Counted from the first letter of the stretch, positions 45,601 to 57,763 are shown. The stretch is DNA of 64,000 nucleotides from Protopterus annectens (GCF_019279795.1 NC_056732.1:1071219438-1071283437), one strand, 5' to 3'. Made by a program: numbers and translations. Notes: generated from the sequence alone by a model not told the origin.

Positions 45601-46570
45601 CAATTATGGTTAGTATTTTAAATGTAATACTAGAGTAGTAGTGCACCTGGCTAACTGTAAAAATTGTGATACTTTCTATGTTAGGAAAAATGGAACATTC
45701 TTTGAAGAGACTTTACCAGCATATAAATGATATAAATAAAAACAAAGTTAAAAATGCCTTGGCTAAACATGTAAGAGAGTTTAATGTGCATAAATTTGTT
45801 TTTAATGTTCTTGAGAAAGTGAATGTTAAACTTAGAGGTAGTTCTTAGAAGGAACGGCTAGAGGTTAGAGAATTTAGTAGGCAATTGAGGCTCCATGCTG
45901 ATGGAGCCCCATGGTTAAACAGATCTACATTATTTCCTCGAAGAGACGTTCCATCAAATGCCTCTTCATCGACCCTAAAACCACAAACTTTCAAAATATC
46001 GAACCTTCACATAAGTGATTTATTTCCCTACAAACACCAACAAATAACCACAAACACTACAAAGTGGGGGGCTTCGCCCTCCTAACTAAATATACCAACT
46101 CCAAGATCGCACTACAGAGGGGAAAATGACAAACTGACAAGGATGGCTAAGCAATTTCTTTCCCAGGGAAAGAAATCGCTTATGTGGATGTTCAATGTTT
46201 TCAAATTTTGCAATTTCAAGTTCGAAGTAGAGGCGTTCGAAAGAACACCTCTTTGAGGAAGTAACAGGAACTCTGTTAAACAAAAGTCACATCCACTATG
46301 TTTTAAAATATAACAGTTTACAACACGGATGAAATTACAATATTAATTTACATATGTTTTTAATATTTCGTTTAATACTCAATCTAAGGGACTTTTTTAT
46401 TTTGGTTTTACTTTAATGGAATACTTGTGCAAGTTATAATGTGATGTATTAATGTATTTAATTTAGGTGAGATTCTTGTGGTTATATGTTCTGCTGAAGT
46501 CTTAGTTTAAGACAAAAGCATTTAACAAATTAAATACCTGCGCGTATATATTTTTTTCTTGGTTTGGCAT
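45600..46570 (+). pseudogene. Penelope-like remnant b (GIY-YIG end and 3' UTR)
   Basis: GIY-YIG nuclease end: VVVHLANCKNCDTFYVRK (near 45630-45690), a HINDINKNKVKNALAKHVREF stretch (45719-45780), then LEKVNVKLRGS and LEVREFSRQLRLHADGAPWLN (to 45918). The matching tail continues after MITE M3 at 46275 (acaaaagtcacatcc) and through the 3' UTR with a hammerhead-like motif (ctgctgaagtcttagtttaa, about 46490). Same family as remnant a. One frameshift near 45690 and a stop near 45848. Confidence 0.78.
45923..46274 (-). mobile_element. Long-TIR MITE copy M3
   Basis: 352 bp inserted in remnant b. The duplication gttaaacag (45914-45922) / gttaaacaa (46275-46283) is 9 bp with one difference, and remnant a gives the empty site (ggctaaacaaagtcac in minus orientation near 40420). 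Terminal inverted repeats include ttatttcctcgaagag / ttacttcctcaaagag. The core on the minus strand reads gatcttggagttggtatatt (46086-46106). Confidence 0.83.
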
Positions 46571-46679
46571 ATACTGCACTTTTCTGCATTGTTTTTTCTT
46601 CTGAAAACTAAGCTAGTGGGCTGTCAAGGGTGGCCGCTTAAGTCTGAACACATTAAGTTCAATCTTTGGAACCGCAAAA

Positions 46680-46900
46680 CCTAAATGTGATTAGTTGGTA
46701 AATATACTAACTTTGAAACTGCAGTATCTTGTAGTAGTCTCATTTCTCTGAGCTACAGCAATGTTGAAGTTAGTATACACAAGTAGCAGGAGTGTGGGAG
46801 TGCAGCCCCCCACATTGGGGCTGTAATGGCAAAGCCCCCCCCCCCTGAAAAAAGGCACTGAAATATGCATGCATTTCACAATTTTCTGAGTGTCTGTGTG
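46680..46900 (+). mobile_element. Degenerate MITE copy M5 (core only)
   Basis: Core gttgaagttagtatacacaa with cagccccccacattggggct matches M4 and M1; the terminal repeats are not clearly preserved. Family membership is likely, boundaries are not. Confidence 0.5.
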
Positions 46901-48228
46901 TGTATTTTTAATGGCTAACAGTTTCAACAAGTAACATGATTATTTTCATCCATTTTGATGTAAGGCAGGCAATAAAATACCTTTAACTGCAAAGCCAAGC
47001 CATGCTTCATTAATATTTTTCCAAAAAGTCTCAGGCTGTTTCCCCTGGCTTCTGCACTTGGCTGTCTCAGAATCCCGCAAATGCTCCTTTTCAGGTACCC
47101 CAGTCATGAACCTTCTCCTTGCTTTGCCCCGAGTCCTCAGGAAGTGGACTTCAGTGGTACTCTGTTAGGCCCAGGTAGTAAGGTATCTGGTGGGGAGAGT
47201 GAACACACAACCTAGCAGTAGTCATTTTGGTGGTCAGTCAATTATCCTAGTTGTGGAAGTGACTAATGAAGTTGTGAACAATGTTGCCACCCTGTGTTAA
47301 ACCTCAGATTCAGCTGAGGTCACCCAGGAGTTGGAATTTTTCCCTCATCCTCAATCCCCAGCACAAGATAGCTGTCAATCAGCTGCTTCATCCCACTTCC
47401 CATGCCATACTAAAAGGTAGCCAGTGCATATTCTCAGGATGTCAGGGATGCAAGTGGACACTATCTACATTGGTGTGACTGGATATGGTAGTTTTTAATG
47501 AAGTACATTATAGATGACAGAAGACTGAAGAATTCAGGATTTTGTAGGCGTTCAACCTTACCTTCAACTTCAACAGTAAACTTTGTTTATTGGAGAATTT
47601 CAGAATCTGGTAAATAGACCTTCGGAGATAAATTCTGGATGGCAGACTTCTTAATGAAATTAACTGGTTAATAAACTGATTTTTGATAACCTGTACTTAA
47701 AGGAACCATGGAGAGAGCAGCAAAGGCTAATAAATCAAGGTCTGTTTCAAAGATATCTGGCGGTAGAAACTAATGGAATGAGCAAAAGATCTTTAGTTCC
47801 AGTTAATACTGGTGTGCATCCAGCTTTAAGTTTATCTGATACCAGGGAAAATATACATATAAAAGTATTTTTTTGAGTGGCAAGATTTGAGAATGGATAA
47901 CAACGTAACATGGTTATGAAGATGGTTACAAATTCATAGAAAAAATGAGTTTGGAAATCCAGCTACCTGCTAACAACGGCTGAAGAGTTTTAGAAAGAAA
48001 AACATTAATTCTCCATTATCTATTTTGCAGAAGGCAGCAGAATGTAGCCCAGAAGTAATGGTATAAGGCAAACCACCACCCCATCACAAGAAGAAAACAC
48101 TTGCAGGCAAGCTGAAGGATCCACAAATTATCTCTCAGTGTGCCCTTTGAGATGTGGGAAGAAATAGCAGACGTCAAAGCAAACCACGGGGACAAACCAT
48201 TCACAAAGAAGGCAACCCAATCAGGAAC
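46901..48228. other. Unassigned
   Basis: No recognised element or exon. It is probably old repeat or intron. Confidence 0.5.
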
Positions 48229-48246
48229 AAACCGACTTACCTGAGG

Positions 48247-48506
48247 CTTTTCCTAGTTAGGGGTCGCCTCAGCGGAACTCCGGTCTGCTAACTGGCAGTA
48301 GATTTTCACGAACACCGAGGTGCCAGTTCAACGTTCAACCTTCAACTAAGGCACGCCCATTTACGCATGTCTTTCGAATGCCCACCCAACCGTGGGGAGG
48401 ACATGCAGACTCCACACAGAAGGCACTCCCCGCACTCCAGCCGAGAATCGAACGGGAGAACCTCTTGCTGTGAGGCAACAATACTACCACTGCACCACCG
48501 CGGGAT
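48247..48506 (-). mobile_element. SINE
   Basis: Minus strand, same family as 36827-37173. The duplication aaaccgacttacctgagg (48229-48246) / aaactgacttacctgagg (48507-48524) has one mismatch. The centre lacks part of the region between the head and the tail. Confidence 0.9.
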
Positions 48507-48524
48507 AAACTGACTTACCTGAGG

Positions 48525-49817
48525 TAACAATGCTAAATGCTGCATACCACTGTAGTGCATTAGACGACCATTCAGTTGAACAGATTAACCAGTCCATAAA
48601 CTAGCTACAAAATGCAACTTCAGGATTAGTCTGTAACCAGAGGAGTCAGATTAAAAAAAATGTCCTAGGCTATACCAATGGAACAGCAGCATTTCCTCCA
48701 CACTCTGATTTTACTGTACTAATTATTTAAAATGGTATAACCACATTTCTAATAAGATTCAGACTAGAAAAAAAATGTGTTTTGAAAAATGTTTACCTAC
48801 CACCCAGGGAGTTTTAAACCAAGGCCACATATTCACTACTGATTTTTTCAAGCGATTTTTCTTACTTTAAAATGGTTACAACTTATCCCTAATATAAGCT
48901 CATCCTGAAAGATAAAAATGCTAGTTTGCATGTAAGATATTAAGAATTATCAGTACAGTATTTTTTATAACCTGTTTTTGGTTCTCTATAACTTTCATAA
49001 ACAAGCTTCTTTGTCCCTTTATAAACCTATGTTCTGCCCTGTTCTATCTGGTATGGTAGTGGAGGTTCTTCTCTCCAGATGGGAATATCTTATCAGTAAT
49101 CTCCACCTTTATCTCTGCAGCAGGGATAAGACTCAGCCACTGGAGGGATGTCTTCTACAATCCTTTCAGATATTCTTTTTAAACATCTATGTCACTCATC
49201 TAGCTTATATAGCCAAATATTACTTTGTACCCTACTAACTTCATTAACAAAATGCTTAAATATTAGCATAATTGCAGTTTGTGAAAAATAAGTTTCAGCA
49301 TAAGAAATAAAAATTTAAACTTGTATTGCTGCATGACGATCACAATACTTCTCAGAAAGGCTCAAGGACTAGGCAGCCCTATCACACTCCTAGCATCATT
49401 TTGATTTATGTTAACATAAACATGAAACCACAGTGAAATTAACTGCCTTATTGCTAATAGAGATCTTCATTTGGCAATAGAACGAACTCTTAACAGTAAC
49501 TTTTCCACTTACTAGCAGGAATAATGACATTAGCAGAGTATTTGGTACTTACTCTGTACATGAAACGTACTGCAAAAATGTTCCTATGCTTCATTATGAT
49601 ACAGACATAATAAACAAAGTTGTAAATGATCAGTTGCGTGATTCAGTACAAGATGTGGCTCTACCCTTTTTTTTCTGTTAAAGAATAAAAAAGTGCTGCT
49701 AGATAAAGCTACCAATCTAGGAGATTGAAAACATGTGCAAAGTAATTTTCAAACGCTACTTACAGAAAGGCAACAAAATTTCATAATGCAACTGACAGTC
49801 TAATGCTTTAGTTTTAG
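48525..49817. other. Unassigned
   Basis: No recognised element or exon. A/T-rich. Confidence 0.5.
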
Positions 49818-49959
49818 GATCATAGGCGGTTACTAGGCTATCGACCTGGTCATTTCAAGCCTAGACGATTTATCCCAATGTAATACCATAAATACTCTAG
49901 TCAATACCCAGGATTGTATTTAGTAATCACTCCCAATGTCCAGGAGGACTGTGGGCGCT

Positions 49960-50578
49960 ATCCCTGCTAAGAATTTACAGTGCCCCATCAACTCGTCCAG
50001 GTTCCTTGTCAACAGTGTCATAGAGGTGCTCTGTTTCACATGACTTGGCAGCCTGTTCCAAAGATGCAGCAGTCACTGGGATACAAATCCGTTCCTCCAA
50101 CATGCCCTATTCAAATTGCAGACTGTATTTAGGTTCCTAGAACGCGTAGCTCTAGTCCTGTTTGACTGAAATTCATTAGTTTTGGGTCAGAAATTGCTCT
50201 GTAAGACACACATATGTCTCCGCTAAGAAGTCTATACGATACAGAGTATAGTGACAGGGACTTTAGTTGGTCTGTGTAAGGCATATGCTGGTGTCCCTTG
50301 ATCTTCTTAGTTAGAAACTTCTGAGGTCTCTCCAATTGCTGCAGGTGCTTTGTACTGTATGTGCTGAAGTGGGTGTTGTACTCCATTATGGTCCTGATTA
50401 GTGACGAGTACAGAGGGGTTATAACCTCCTTTGCTACTCATGTAGAGCCATGGTGGTCAACGTTAAGGTCGCAATCAACTTGTGATCCCAGATCTCTTAC
50501 CACTTTGTAGGTACATAGGGTATTGTTAATTTGATAGTGTTAAGGGACATTGTTTTTACCAAAGAGAATGACTATGTA
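49960..50578 (-). pseudogene. CR1 copy C RT C-terminus
   Basis: 50386-50129 reads KHLQQLERPQKFLTKKIKGHQHMPYTDQL, matching copy B (HRQQLERPQKYLTKRFTGLKQMPYAARL). The stretch ends in other frames near 49960. It is the downstream part of the RT split by the Penelope element. Confidence 0.8.
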
Positions 50579-50754
50579 TTTCTTTGCATTCAAAAGAAAT
50601 TAAAAAAGGCCAAACAAACCAAATAAAATAAAGAAAAATAATGGCAGGCAGAGTCCCAAAATGCACTGGACACCAGTATAGTATTAAAAACAAGAATTTA
50701 ATGTTGGATAAAAACATAAATAAATAAATGTGTGTGCGCTTTTGTTAAACCTGT

Positions 50755-50775
50755 GTTAACTTCATCAGACAAGGT
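50755..50775 (-). ncRNA. Hammerhead-like motif, inverted terminal copy
   Basis: Minus strand CTGATGA (50762-50768) followed by gttaacacaggtttaac and CAAAAG, in the inverted left-end repeat. Degenerate at the GAAA site. Confidence 0.42.
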
Positions 50776-50912
50776 TAAAATGCTGGTCTATACTTGTATA
50801 AATCCTATAGTGTTCAAATTTCATGCTGTTATATTCGTGGTCATCACTGCCTGCCAGTATTTTTCTTTATTTTATTTGGTTTGGCTTTTTTTTCATTTCT
50901 TCAGTTTGTTTC

Positions 50913-51892
50913 ATGGCTTCTGGCAGCATGGAGTTCCCTGGCACACCAACTGTTGACCAAGGGCAAGAAGGAACTGAAATGGACACCGGTCATCTTACGG
51001 CTCCAATTTTGCAACTAACTCAATGGATGGACTGTTTGTACCGACATGTGGGACTCAACAGGAGCACTAATGTTCTTGAGCATTTGAACTCGCATAGGGA
51101 GGCTAGCGAGCAACCAACGAATTTCAACAATACCCCCCATGTCTTGATTCCGGCTTACTTCAAGACGCAGAGCTGGGACAGGAGGGTACAACTTGTTTGC
51201 ACATGTCGGAAGCAAGAGTATCTGAAAACAGGAGCTTTCAGAACTCAGTAAGAGTGAACAGACATAAACAAGCCTTTAACAAAAATATTCCTCAGCTTGA
51301 GGAGTGGTTACAGAACAGAGTTTCACTCAACAGAAGCACCGTACACAAAGCTCCTTCTTTGGAAGGTAAGCTCACTGATTTTGACCTTAAGTTATCACGC
51401 TGCAAGAAACTACAATTGGAAAATGCCTACCTAAAGGAATGCAGAAGGCTTAAAGTGGTTCCCAAAGGTTTAAGAGTCTGGCATTTTCCTACAGGCTTGT
51501 AGCATGACTCTGTGTACTGTGACTTAGTTTACCTTTTTGACAAATGTGGGCTTGAATTACTAGAGCTCCTTATTAAGCACAATAATAGTGAACTAGAATT
51601 TTTATTTAAAGACCTTGCAACTTTGGATGCAGCTATTCATGATGACCATGAATATAACAGCATGAGATTTGAAGACTACGCTAATGGTACAGCCTACCCA
51701 AAACCTCCTGGTTCTTATAGAAAGTTTAAAGATCCACGTGCGGAAAGTAGAAATCATCCACCATATCCTCTGGAAGTAATGGACAATAATGAATGTAGGT
51801 TCGAAGAATCTGATCATGTAACCTTAAATTATGATAAAGAATATCCAGAACTCAGGAGGAATGACAGAATCAAACAAGTGTCACTACAATAG
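50913..51892 (+). pseudogene. Penelope element c ORF N-terminal part
   Basis: ATG at 50913 (MASGSMEF) gives about 110 codons with no family that I recognise outside Penelope N-termini. After a frameshift near 51200, 51197-51892 continues with a charged, Asn/Lys/Glu-rich region (AYLKECRRLKVVPKGLRVW; LELLIKHNNSELEFL). Confidence 0.6.
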
Positions 51893-52437
51893 CCAGCAAC
51901 CCCAAGCAGGGTTTCAACCCCAGGGTTTTCAGGGAGCCAGGCAAAAGAACAGAAACTGGAGGGCTTAGCTCTTTCGGTGGGCCTTTCTGCCGACAATGCT
52001 AATGTTGATGACTTTTGTACTAATTAATGTATTCAAGTAACTATGGATTTTGAACAGGGAACAAACACTTACACAGTGGCTCTTAACCACCAGAAAGATT
52101 TTTCAGTGTATAATTACTCCACTTCGTGTATTAATGAAATTCTAGCTGACTTACTTTCTAAGGAAGGAGTTTTGTACCCACTAGAAAATTCAGTGATATA
52201 GATACAATGATATACCATAAACTTTATTTAAGCAAGTTGAACTTGAATTTCTTATATGGTACTACTCCACAAGTTAATGGTAGTGAAGACAATATTTTTA
52301 AAATTAGTTCTGCCTACAACCCCCCCCCCCTCTACACTCGAAACTTGTAACATATGAAAACTTGTGTGAACCTGATCTGTATAATTTAAACAAAAGTAAA
52401 CACAGGTCAGCTCAGACTCATTTCAACATGAATAAGA

Positions 52438-54111
52438 GTGAACATGACAGTCTACCAAGTATTGCAACCTGATAAAGGGGGAGGGGTGGTAATTATGGAT
52501 TCTTTCACATACAATACTAAGATGTTGACCATCTTAGATAGAGCAAATTATACAGAGGTGTCCCTTAATGAGTTAAATACTGCATACAGGAAAAGTTACA
52601 ATCAACTCACAAACATATTTTTAGAGAAAAGGATAGACCTTTCCTTGTACAACTACTTGAAAATTATTAGTCGAAGGATCCCAGTGTTTTTTGGCATCCC
52701 TAAAATCCACAAGGGCCTCTCAGATCCCCCTATGAGACCCTTAGTGGATGGAAGGGATTCCATCACCACTGCTTGTGCCCAATTCCTTGCCTAGGAGCTT
52801 AAGAAAATACTGCAAAATGAAAATCAGATTTGCAAGGATTCCTGGACCTTTTTAGAACAGGTCAACAAAATTGATTATAATGTAAAAGATATAATGGTCA
52901 CAATGGACGTGAAAGACTTGTATGCCTTCATTCCACAAGAAACCGGCCTCGACTGGGTTGGTGATTTATTGTTGCAACATAAAGTTAACTAGGAGAAAAT
53001 TAATTTAATTCTTGAATTGTTGGAAATTGTTTTAAGAAATAACTACTTCTCCTTTAATGACAGATAATTTTTGCAAACTATTGGAGTGGCCATGGGATCA
53101 GCTTGTGGGGGGGCATTTGCGAACATGGTCATGGCTTACTGGGAGAGGAACTATGTATTTCAGTCTCATCATTATTCTAATGTTAAGCTGTACTATAGGT
53201 ATCAAGATGACATCAGTCTGATATAGAAAGTGTCTTTTTCCTGAACTAGAGCAATTTTGGGATATCTCAACACCACTACCACGTTTTTGGAGCTCACTGA
53301 GGTTATTAACCCAGACCACATGGACTACATTGATGTCCATTTGTATAAAGATACACACAATGGAAAGCATGCTACTAGAATCCACAGGAAAGAAACCTAC
53401 TCAAACTCTTTCTTGCACTACACCAGCTCCCATCCTAAGCACCAAAAGAGGTTAGTGGTAAAAGGGCAATTAGAGCTGCCCGCATGATCTCTGGAGAAGA
53501 GGATTTCCTCTTGGAGTGCAATAACTTAAAATCAGTTTTTAAGGAGGGCTTATCCAGCCGAATTGCTTAATGAACTTATGAACGAAGTTATAGATAAAAG
53601 AAGAGTAGGTTACTTTAAGCCCACAGTAGGTGAACATGCATCAGATGACAGCTCACTTCAGATTGAGCTGGGAAGATCTGTGCTGAACAGCAGCCCATTC
53701 CTTAGATCAATGGTGTTCACATTCAGCTCTGACTCGCATAACCTGTTGTCAATCTTCTATAAAAATTGGGACATCTTGATGGAGGACTTGGACATCAAGA
53801 CTCATTTAGGTGAAAGACCAACAGTTACATACAGGAGGGGTTCAAACTTGAAAGATCTCTTAACGAAAGGATCTACTTACAATACAACTAGCCGTATAAG
53901 GATGTACAAATGTGAGTCTTGTAAGTGGTGCCACAAAGTTAAAACAGGAACTAAATTTACAGTAAACAGCTTGGACTTGCACGTAAAAGGGAAATGCAAT
54001 TGCCATTCTAAGGCAGTTGTCTACGCCACATGTGACCAATGCCTAGCATTTTATGTAGGCAAAACAGAAAGAAAATTCAGTGTCAGGTTTAAGAACACAA
54101 CTATGCTATAA
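52438..54111 (+). pseudogene. Penelope element c RT and GIY-YIG endonuclease
   Basis: RT: DKGGGVVIMD (near 52470), FFGIPKIHKG (52690), MRPLVDGRDS (52730), MDVKDLYAFIP (52903, motif A Asp), MGSACGGAFANMVM (53093, motif B) and YYRYQDDI (53191-53214, motif C Asp-Asp), all readable. Then TRIHRKETYSNSFLHYTSSHP (53370). Linker has CESCKWCH and CNC pairs (53912-54000). GIY-YIG: VVYATCDQCLAFYVGKTERKF (54019-54075), continuing in another frame. Stops near 52794, 52990 and 53066 and frameshifts inactivate the gene. Confidence 0.85.
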
Positions 54112-54654
54112 GAAAGAACAACACCAACAATGCACTAGTCAGGTACATCCAAGATAACACTGGCCACAACTTTAGGTTTATGGCAATTGACCACGTAGAC
54201 ATTAATAAGAAACCCTGAAGACTCCAGTTGGAGTTAAAGGAGCTGGCAAATCCTATTACACGCAGACAAATGGCCTGGAATTAATGACAGGATGTCCATC
54301 ACTCCTGTTTTAAAATTAAAAGCCTGGGAAAGAAACAAAATATCATAAAGTACACTTTTTGGCACAAGCACTTTATTTGTATTAATTTCAAAATAGGCAT
54401 TTTTTGAAGTATGAGACTTGAAGAAATACTATAACATATTAAACTGACTTGTTCTAGTTTTAGTCTCAGTTACAACTATTTCATAGATGTATGCACATAT
54501 TAATACATTCATAAAAACTACCAATTCCAGCTGTTTTTTTATGACATCATAGTTCTAGTTGCAATTCAGTCACTAAGAAGTTAGAGGTTTTTCACTTTAG
54601 TCTCCCTTTGTCCAATCAGATTGATTTCACATTTATTTATATGTCTGTTTTGCA

Positions 54655-54720
54655 TTTTAACCTTGTCTGATGAAGTTAACATATGTTTAATGAAAGCGTT
54701 CACATATTTATTTATTTGTT
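54655..54720 (+). ncRNA. Hammerhead-like motif, right terminal copy
   Basis: CTGATGA (54667-54673), a nearly self-complementary agttaacatatgtttaat stem II region, GAAA (54692-54695). Core residues are intact; stem I is not convincing by eye. Confidence 0.48.
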
Positions 54721-54826
54721 GTTTTTATTAACATTAAATTTTTGTTTTTAATACTATACTGGTGCCTGGTATTTTTTGGGACTCTGCCTACCAGTATTTT
54801 TCTTTATTTTATTTTCTTTGCATTCA

Positions 54827-56811
54827 GTTTGAGACCATGACAAAGACACCAGTCGTTGGTCTGTGTAAGGCCCTACTGAAGTATACTGACATCATCCGGA
54901 GATTCAATAACTGCACCCAGTTTGCAGTCTGCAAACTTAGTCAGCCACAGACTCTTAGTTTTGTCCTGAGCTTCTGAGAAGTATATACCAAACAGTTGGG
55001 GGCCCAGCACTGACCCTTGTGGCACCCAGCTGGTGACAGGTCTGCTGGTTGATGTGGTGTCATCCACTTTGATAGTGTGTGACCAGTTTATGAGGCAGCT
55101 GGCAACCCATCTTACAACAAAGGGGTTTACATTGTTTGCTAAGTTTATTGGTAATCCCAGAGTGTGGGATTTGCCAAGTCAAGGTATGCTGTGCGCACAG
55201 ATATGCCCTCGTCAATGGCCTTGGTAACATCTTCAAAGAAATCCACCAGGTCTAACAGGCAGGATCTGCCCTTGAAGCTGAACTGGGTTGGATCCAGGGT
55301 TTGGAGGTCACCTATGTCTTTATTTATGAGATCCATAATATGTTCTATGACTTTACAGATGAGGCTGGTCAGACTTATGGGTCTATAATTTCCTGGGTTT
55401 GTTGCTAAGTCAGCTTTGTGGATGGGAATAACTGCTGCTGTTCTCCATTCCACAGGAACAAAGCCTGTGGTCAGGCTGTGATTGAATAGGGTACTTAATG
55501 GCAATGCTAGTTCATGTTTTAGTTTGTTTAGAAGACAGCCTGGGATGCCGTCTGGTCCCACAGAGGCTGTGTTATTTTGTCTTACACAAGGCTTTAATGG
55601 ACTGCTCTTTGGATATGTATGTATGTATGTGTGTGTGTGTGTGTGCATGTGTGTGTGTGTGTGTGTGGGGGGGGGGTTGGGGGACAAATGTTTGTGATAA
55701 GTCTGGAGGGGATAAGGGAGTGAAATTTTCATCAACTCTGTCCGCTAACACTGCGGGATCAGTGTATGTGATACCATTAGTCATTAGTTTGGCACATGCT
55801 TGAGTCCTACCTTTTTGGCTATGTACGTAGCTGTAAAAGGCCTTATGGTTATCCTTGGCTGTGATTCCTAAATCTTTCTGAAAGTTACCCTCAGAGGATC
55901 TGATACATTGTCTGTTTTGCCTGTTGCGGCTGATGACGGTCCTTTTCCATTGTTGGGGCTTCACCTTAGTTTTCTCAGACAACAACTTTTTGTGTCTGTT
56001 GTAAAGTTTGCTTTGCTGATACTGGATGTCAACCAGGGCAGCTTGTTTTCACTTGGGGCTCTGGCTTTAATTCTCTGGAAAAGCAGAGTCTATAAACTTA
56101 TAGAAGTGACTACAGGGTTTTGGTGTAGTTACCAAAACTACAGATGGGGATAGATCTTGGAAGGCATTTATACCTTTCCCCTAGGTGGGTATAGTTTGCT
56201 TTGGTGAAGTTTTTTAGTCGGACTTCGCTCTTTGTGAGTTCTGGTGTTAGTACCAGTTTGAAGGCGACTGACTTGTGGTCAGATCTGACTAATGATGGTC
56301 CGACAGTTGCAGTGGTACATCTGTTTGTCATGTTAGTAAAGACCAGATCTAGTATGTTTGTTCCTCTTGTTGGGGTTTACACAATTTGTTCCAGGGCATT
56401 TGAGTTAAAGTCAAGGAACTCCTGCACTAGTGAGTTAGGGCTAGAGTAGGTTTCCAAGTTGATGGTGGGATAACTGAAATTCTCCATGACCAGAGTGTTT
56501 GGCAATATTTGGATAAACTCCAGTTTGGTCAAGAAAGCCTCATGCGTATCATGATCCATGGAGGGGGATCTATAACTAGCTATGACTTGAATGGGGGTCT
56601 TACCCACAGTAATCTGAACTTGGAGTAACTCTATGTAGTTGCCCACTCTAACCAGTCGGGAGGTGAATTTATCCTTAATATAGATAGAAACACTGCTTCC
56701 GTTGGTTCGCACATGTTCGTTTTGCAGTCTGAAGGTGAGAAAGCTATTGTAGCCTTGCACAGCTGGGGTACTCTGAGGTTTTGAGCCAGGTTTCTGTGAC
56801 TTCACAAACAT
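54827..56811 (-). pseudogene. CR1 copy C endonuclease and RT N-part
   Basis: Endonuclease 56811-56110: the TETWL motif is in the ORF1-frame end, then FVKSQKPGS, SIYIKDKFTS, ASYRSPSMDHDT and SDHKSVAFKL (catalytic His). RT 55735-54873: NTASVGPDGIPG, VPVEWRTAAVIPI, NYRPISL, PTQFSFKGRSCLLDL, then AYLDLA followed by loss of KAFDT-equivalent residues. Motif C reads FADC (one Asp codon lost), VPQGSVLGPQLF (motif B) is intact. Not functional. Confidence 0.83.
55617..55668. repeat. (GT)n microsatellite
   Basis: (GT)n with a CATG interruption, then a G-run, in the RT region of CR1 copy C. Confidence 0.93.
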
Positions 56812-57760
56812 CTACATCCTCCAGTGACAGAAGTGCTTCCAGGGTGTGCAGTTTTTTGTTTAAACTCCTAGAGTTCAGCAGCATAACCCTTATTTTGGTA
56901 TGGTTGGCAATTTTCATGTCAACAATTTTGTTTTTCAGATCTTGCCTAAAAAAAGGCACTATGGGGGAGGTAAGAGCCTTTAACAGCAGCCAAAAGTCTA
57001 GTGGTGCCAGGTGCAAACCATCTCTGGCAAAGCAGCAAGGTTTGCCGACCATGCCATCCCAGGCTGACTGAAACTGGATCCCCTTTGAATGACACAAAAA
57101 ACTAACCCAATTATTGAAATTGATCATTTTTTGTTTATACTGTGGCATCATTCTTGGTGAGGGTAATATGCTACTCAAGGCAAGGGACATACCTGCCTGG
57201 GACACATACTCAGAGCTCAATCATGTCTCTCTTCATACAGTCCAGTGAGGTACATCTCAGGTCATTCACTCTAACATGAGCTATAATAGAGTCATAATAG
57301 TACTTATTGTTGAGAGACCTGACTGCATGTTTGATCTGACGAATCCTGGCACTGGACAGGCAGCTGACCATGATTTTCTCCTAATCTAACCTGGTGAGTG
57401 GGACATCTGTGTGTCTCACTATGGAGTCTCCAAAGACAAGAAAATTTTGTTTTGAGTGTTAGCCTTAAGGACTTGGTATGCGAGATTGGTGTTCCTGTAT
57501 GCCTTGGATGCTGTGGGAACTACATTAGTTATAGCAGTCTTTTGTTTTGGAGGTCTCTGGTGTTTTGGTAAGTTTTTTGAGACCACCTTCATTTATGCTG
57601 ATGTCTGTGTTGGATGCATGCTATGTGTATGAGTAGCGGCACTATGTGCATGAGTAGTGGTAGGTGAGTTGATAACCTCTTCAGTGTTACTGTTTCAAGT
57701 GTAAGAGAGGAGGGATTCAAGATTCTTGGTGTAGCTACACCTCTCGCACACTGCAGTAGA
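56811..57760 (-). pseudogene. CR1 copy C ORF1: esterase and zinc-finger-like region
   Basis: 57220-56811 matches copy A: VSQAGMSLALSSILPSPRMMPQ, FARDGLHLAPL. Upstream coding is frame-broken. The zinc-finger-like segment (Cys pairs equivalent to copy A 3430-3500) is interrupted by MITE M4 at 57764. The esterase GxND-type block is disturbed. Confidence 0.72.
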
Positions 57761-57763
57761 GGG

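Larger units (their letters stand above)
50593..54812 (+). mobile_element. Penelope-like element c inserted in CR1 copy C
   Basis: 4,220 bp with 14-bp target duplication (50579-50592 / 54813-54826). The left end (50640-50780) is an inverted copy of the right end (54650-54780): both carry the sequence spelling cagtatagtattaaaaac and the hammerhead-like block. A further direct copy of the terminus is at about 50850-50890 (ccagtatttttctttatttt). Such terminal repeats in both orientations are typical of Penelope-like elements. Confidence 0.88.

Noticed and set aside
46980-47480. Moderately G/C-rich patch considered as an additional exon
   Set aside because: No frame with splice sites and recognisable protein; stops in all frames.
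55498-55803. 101-codon plus-strand ORF over the (GT)n tract
   Set aside because: It is a shadow frame of the CR1 RT and of the dinucleotide repeat.
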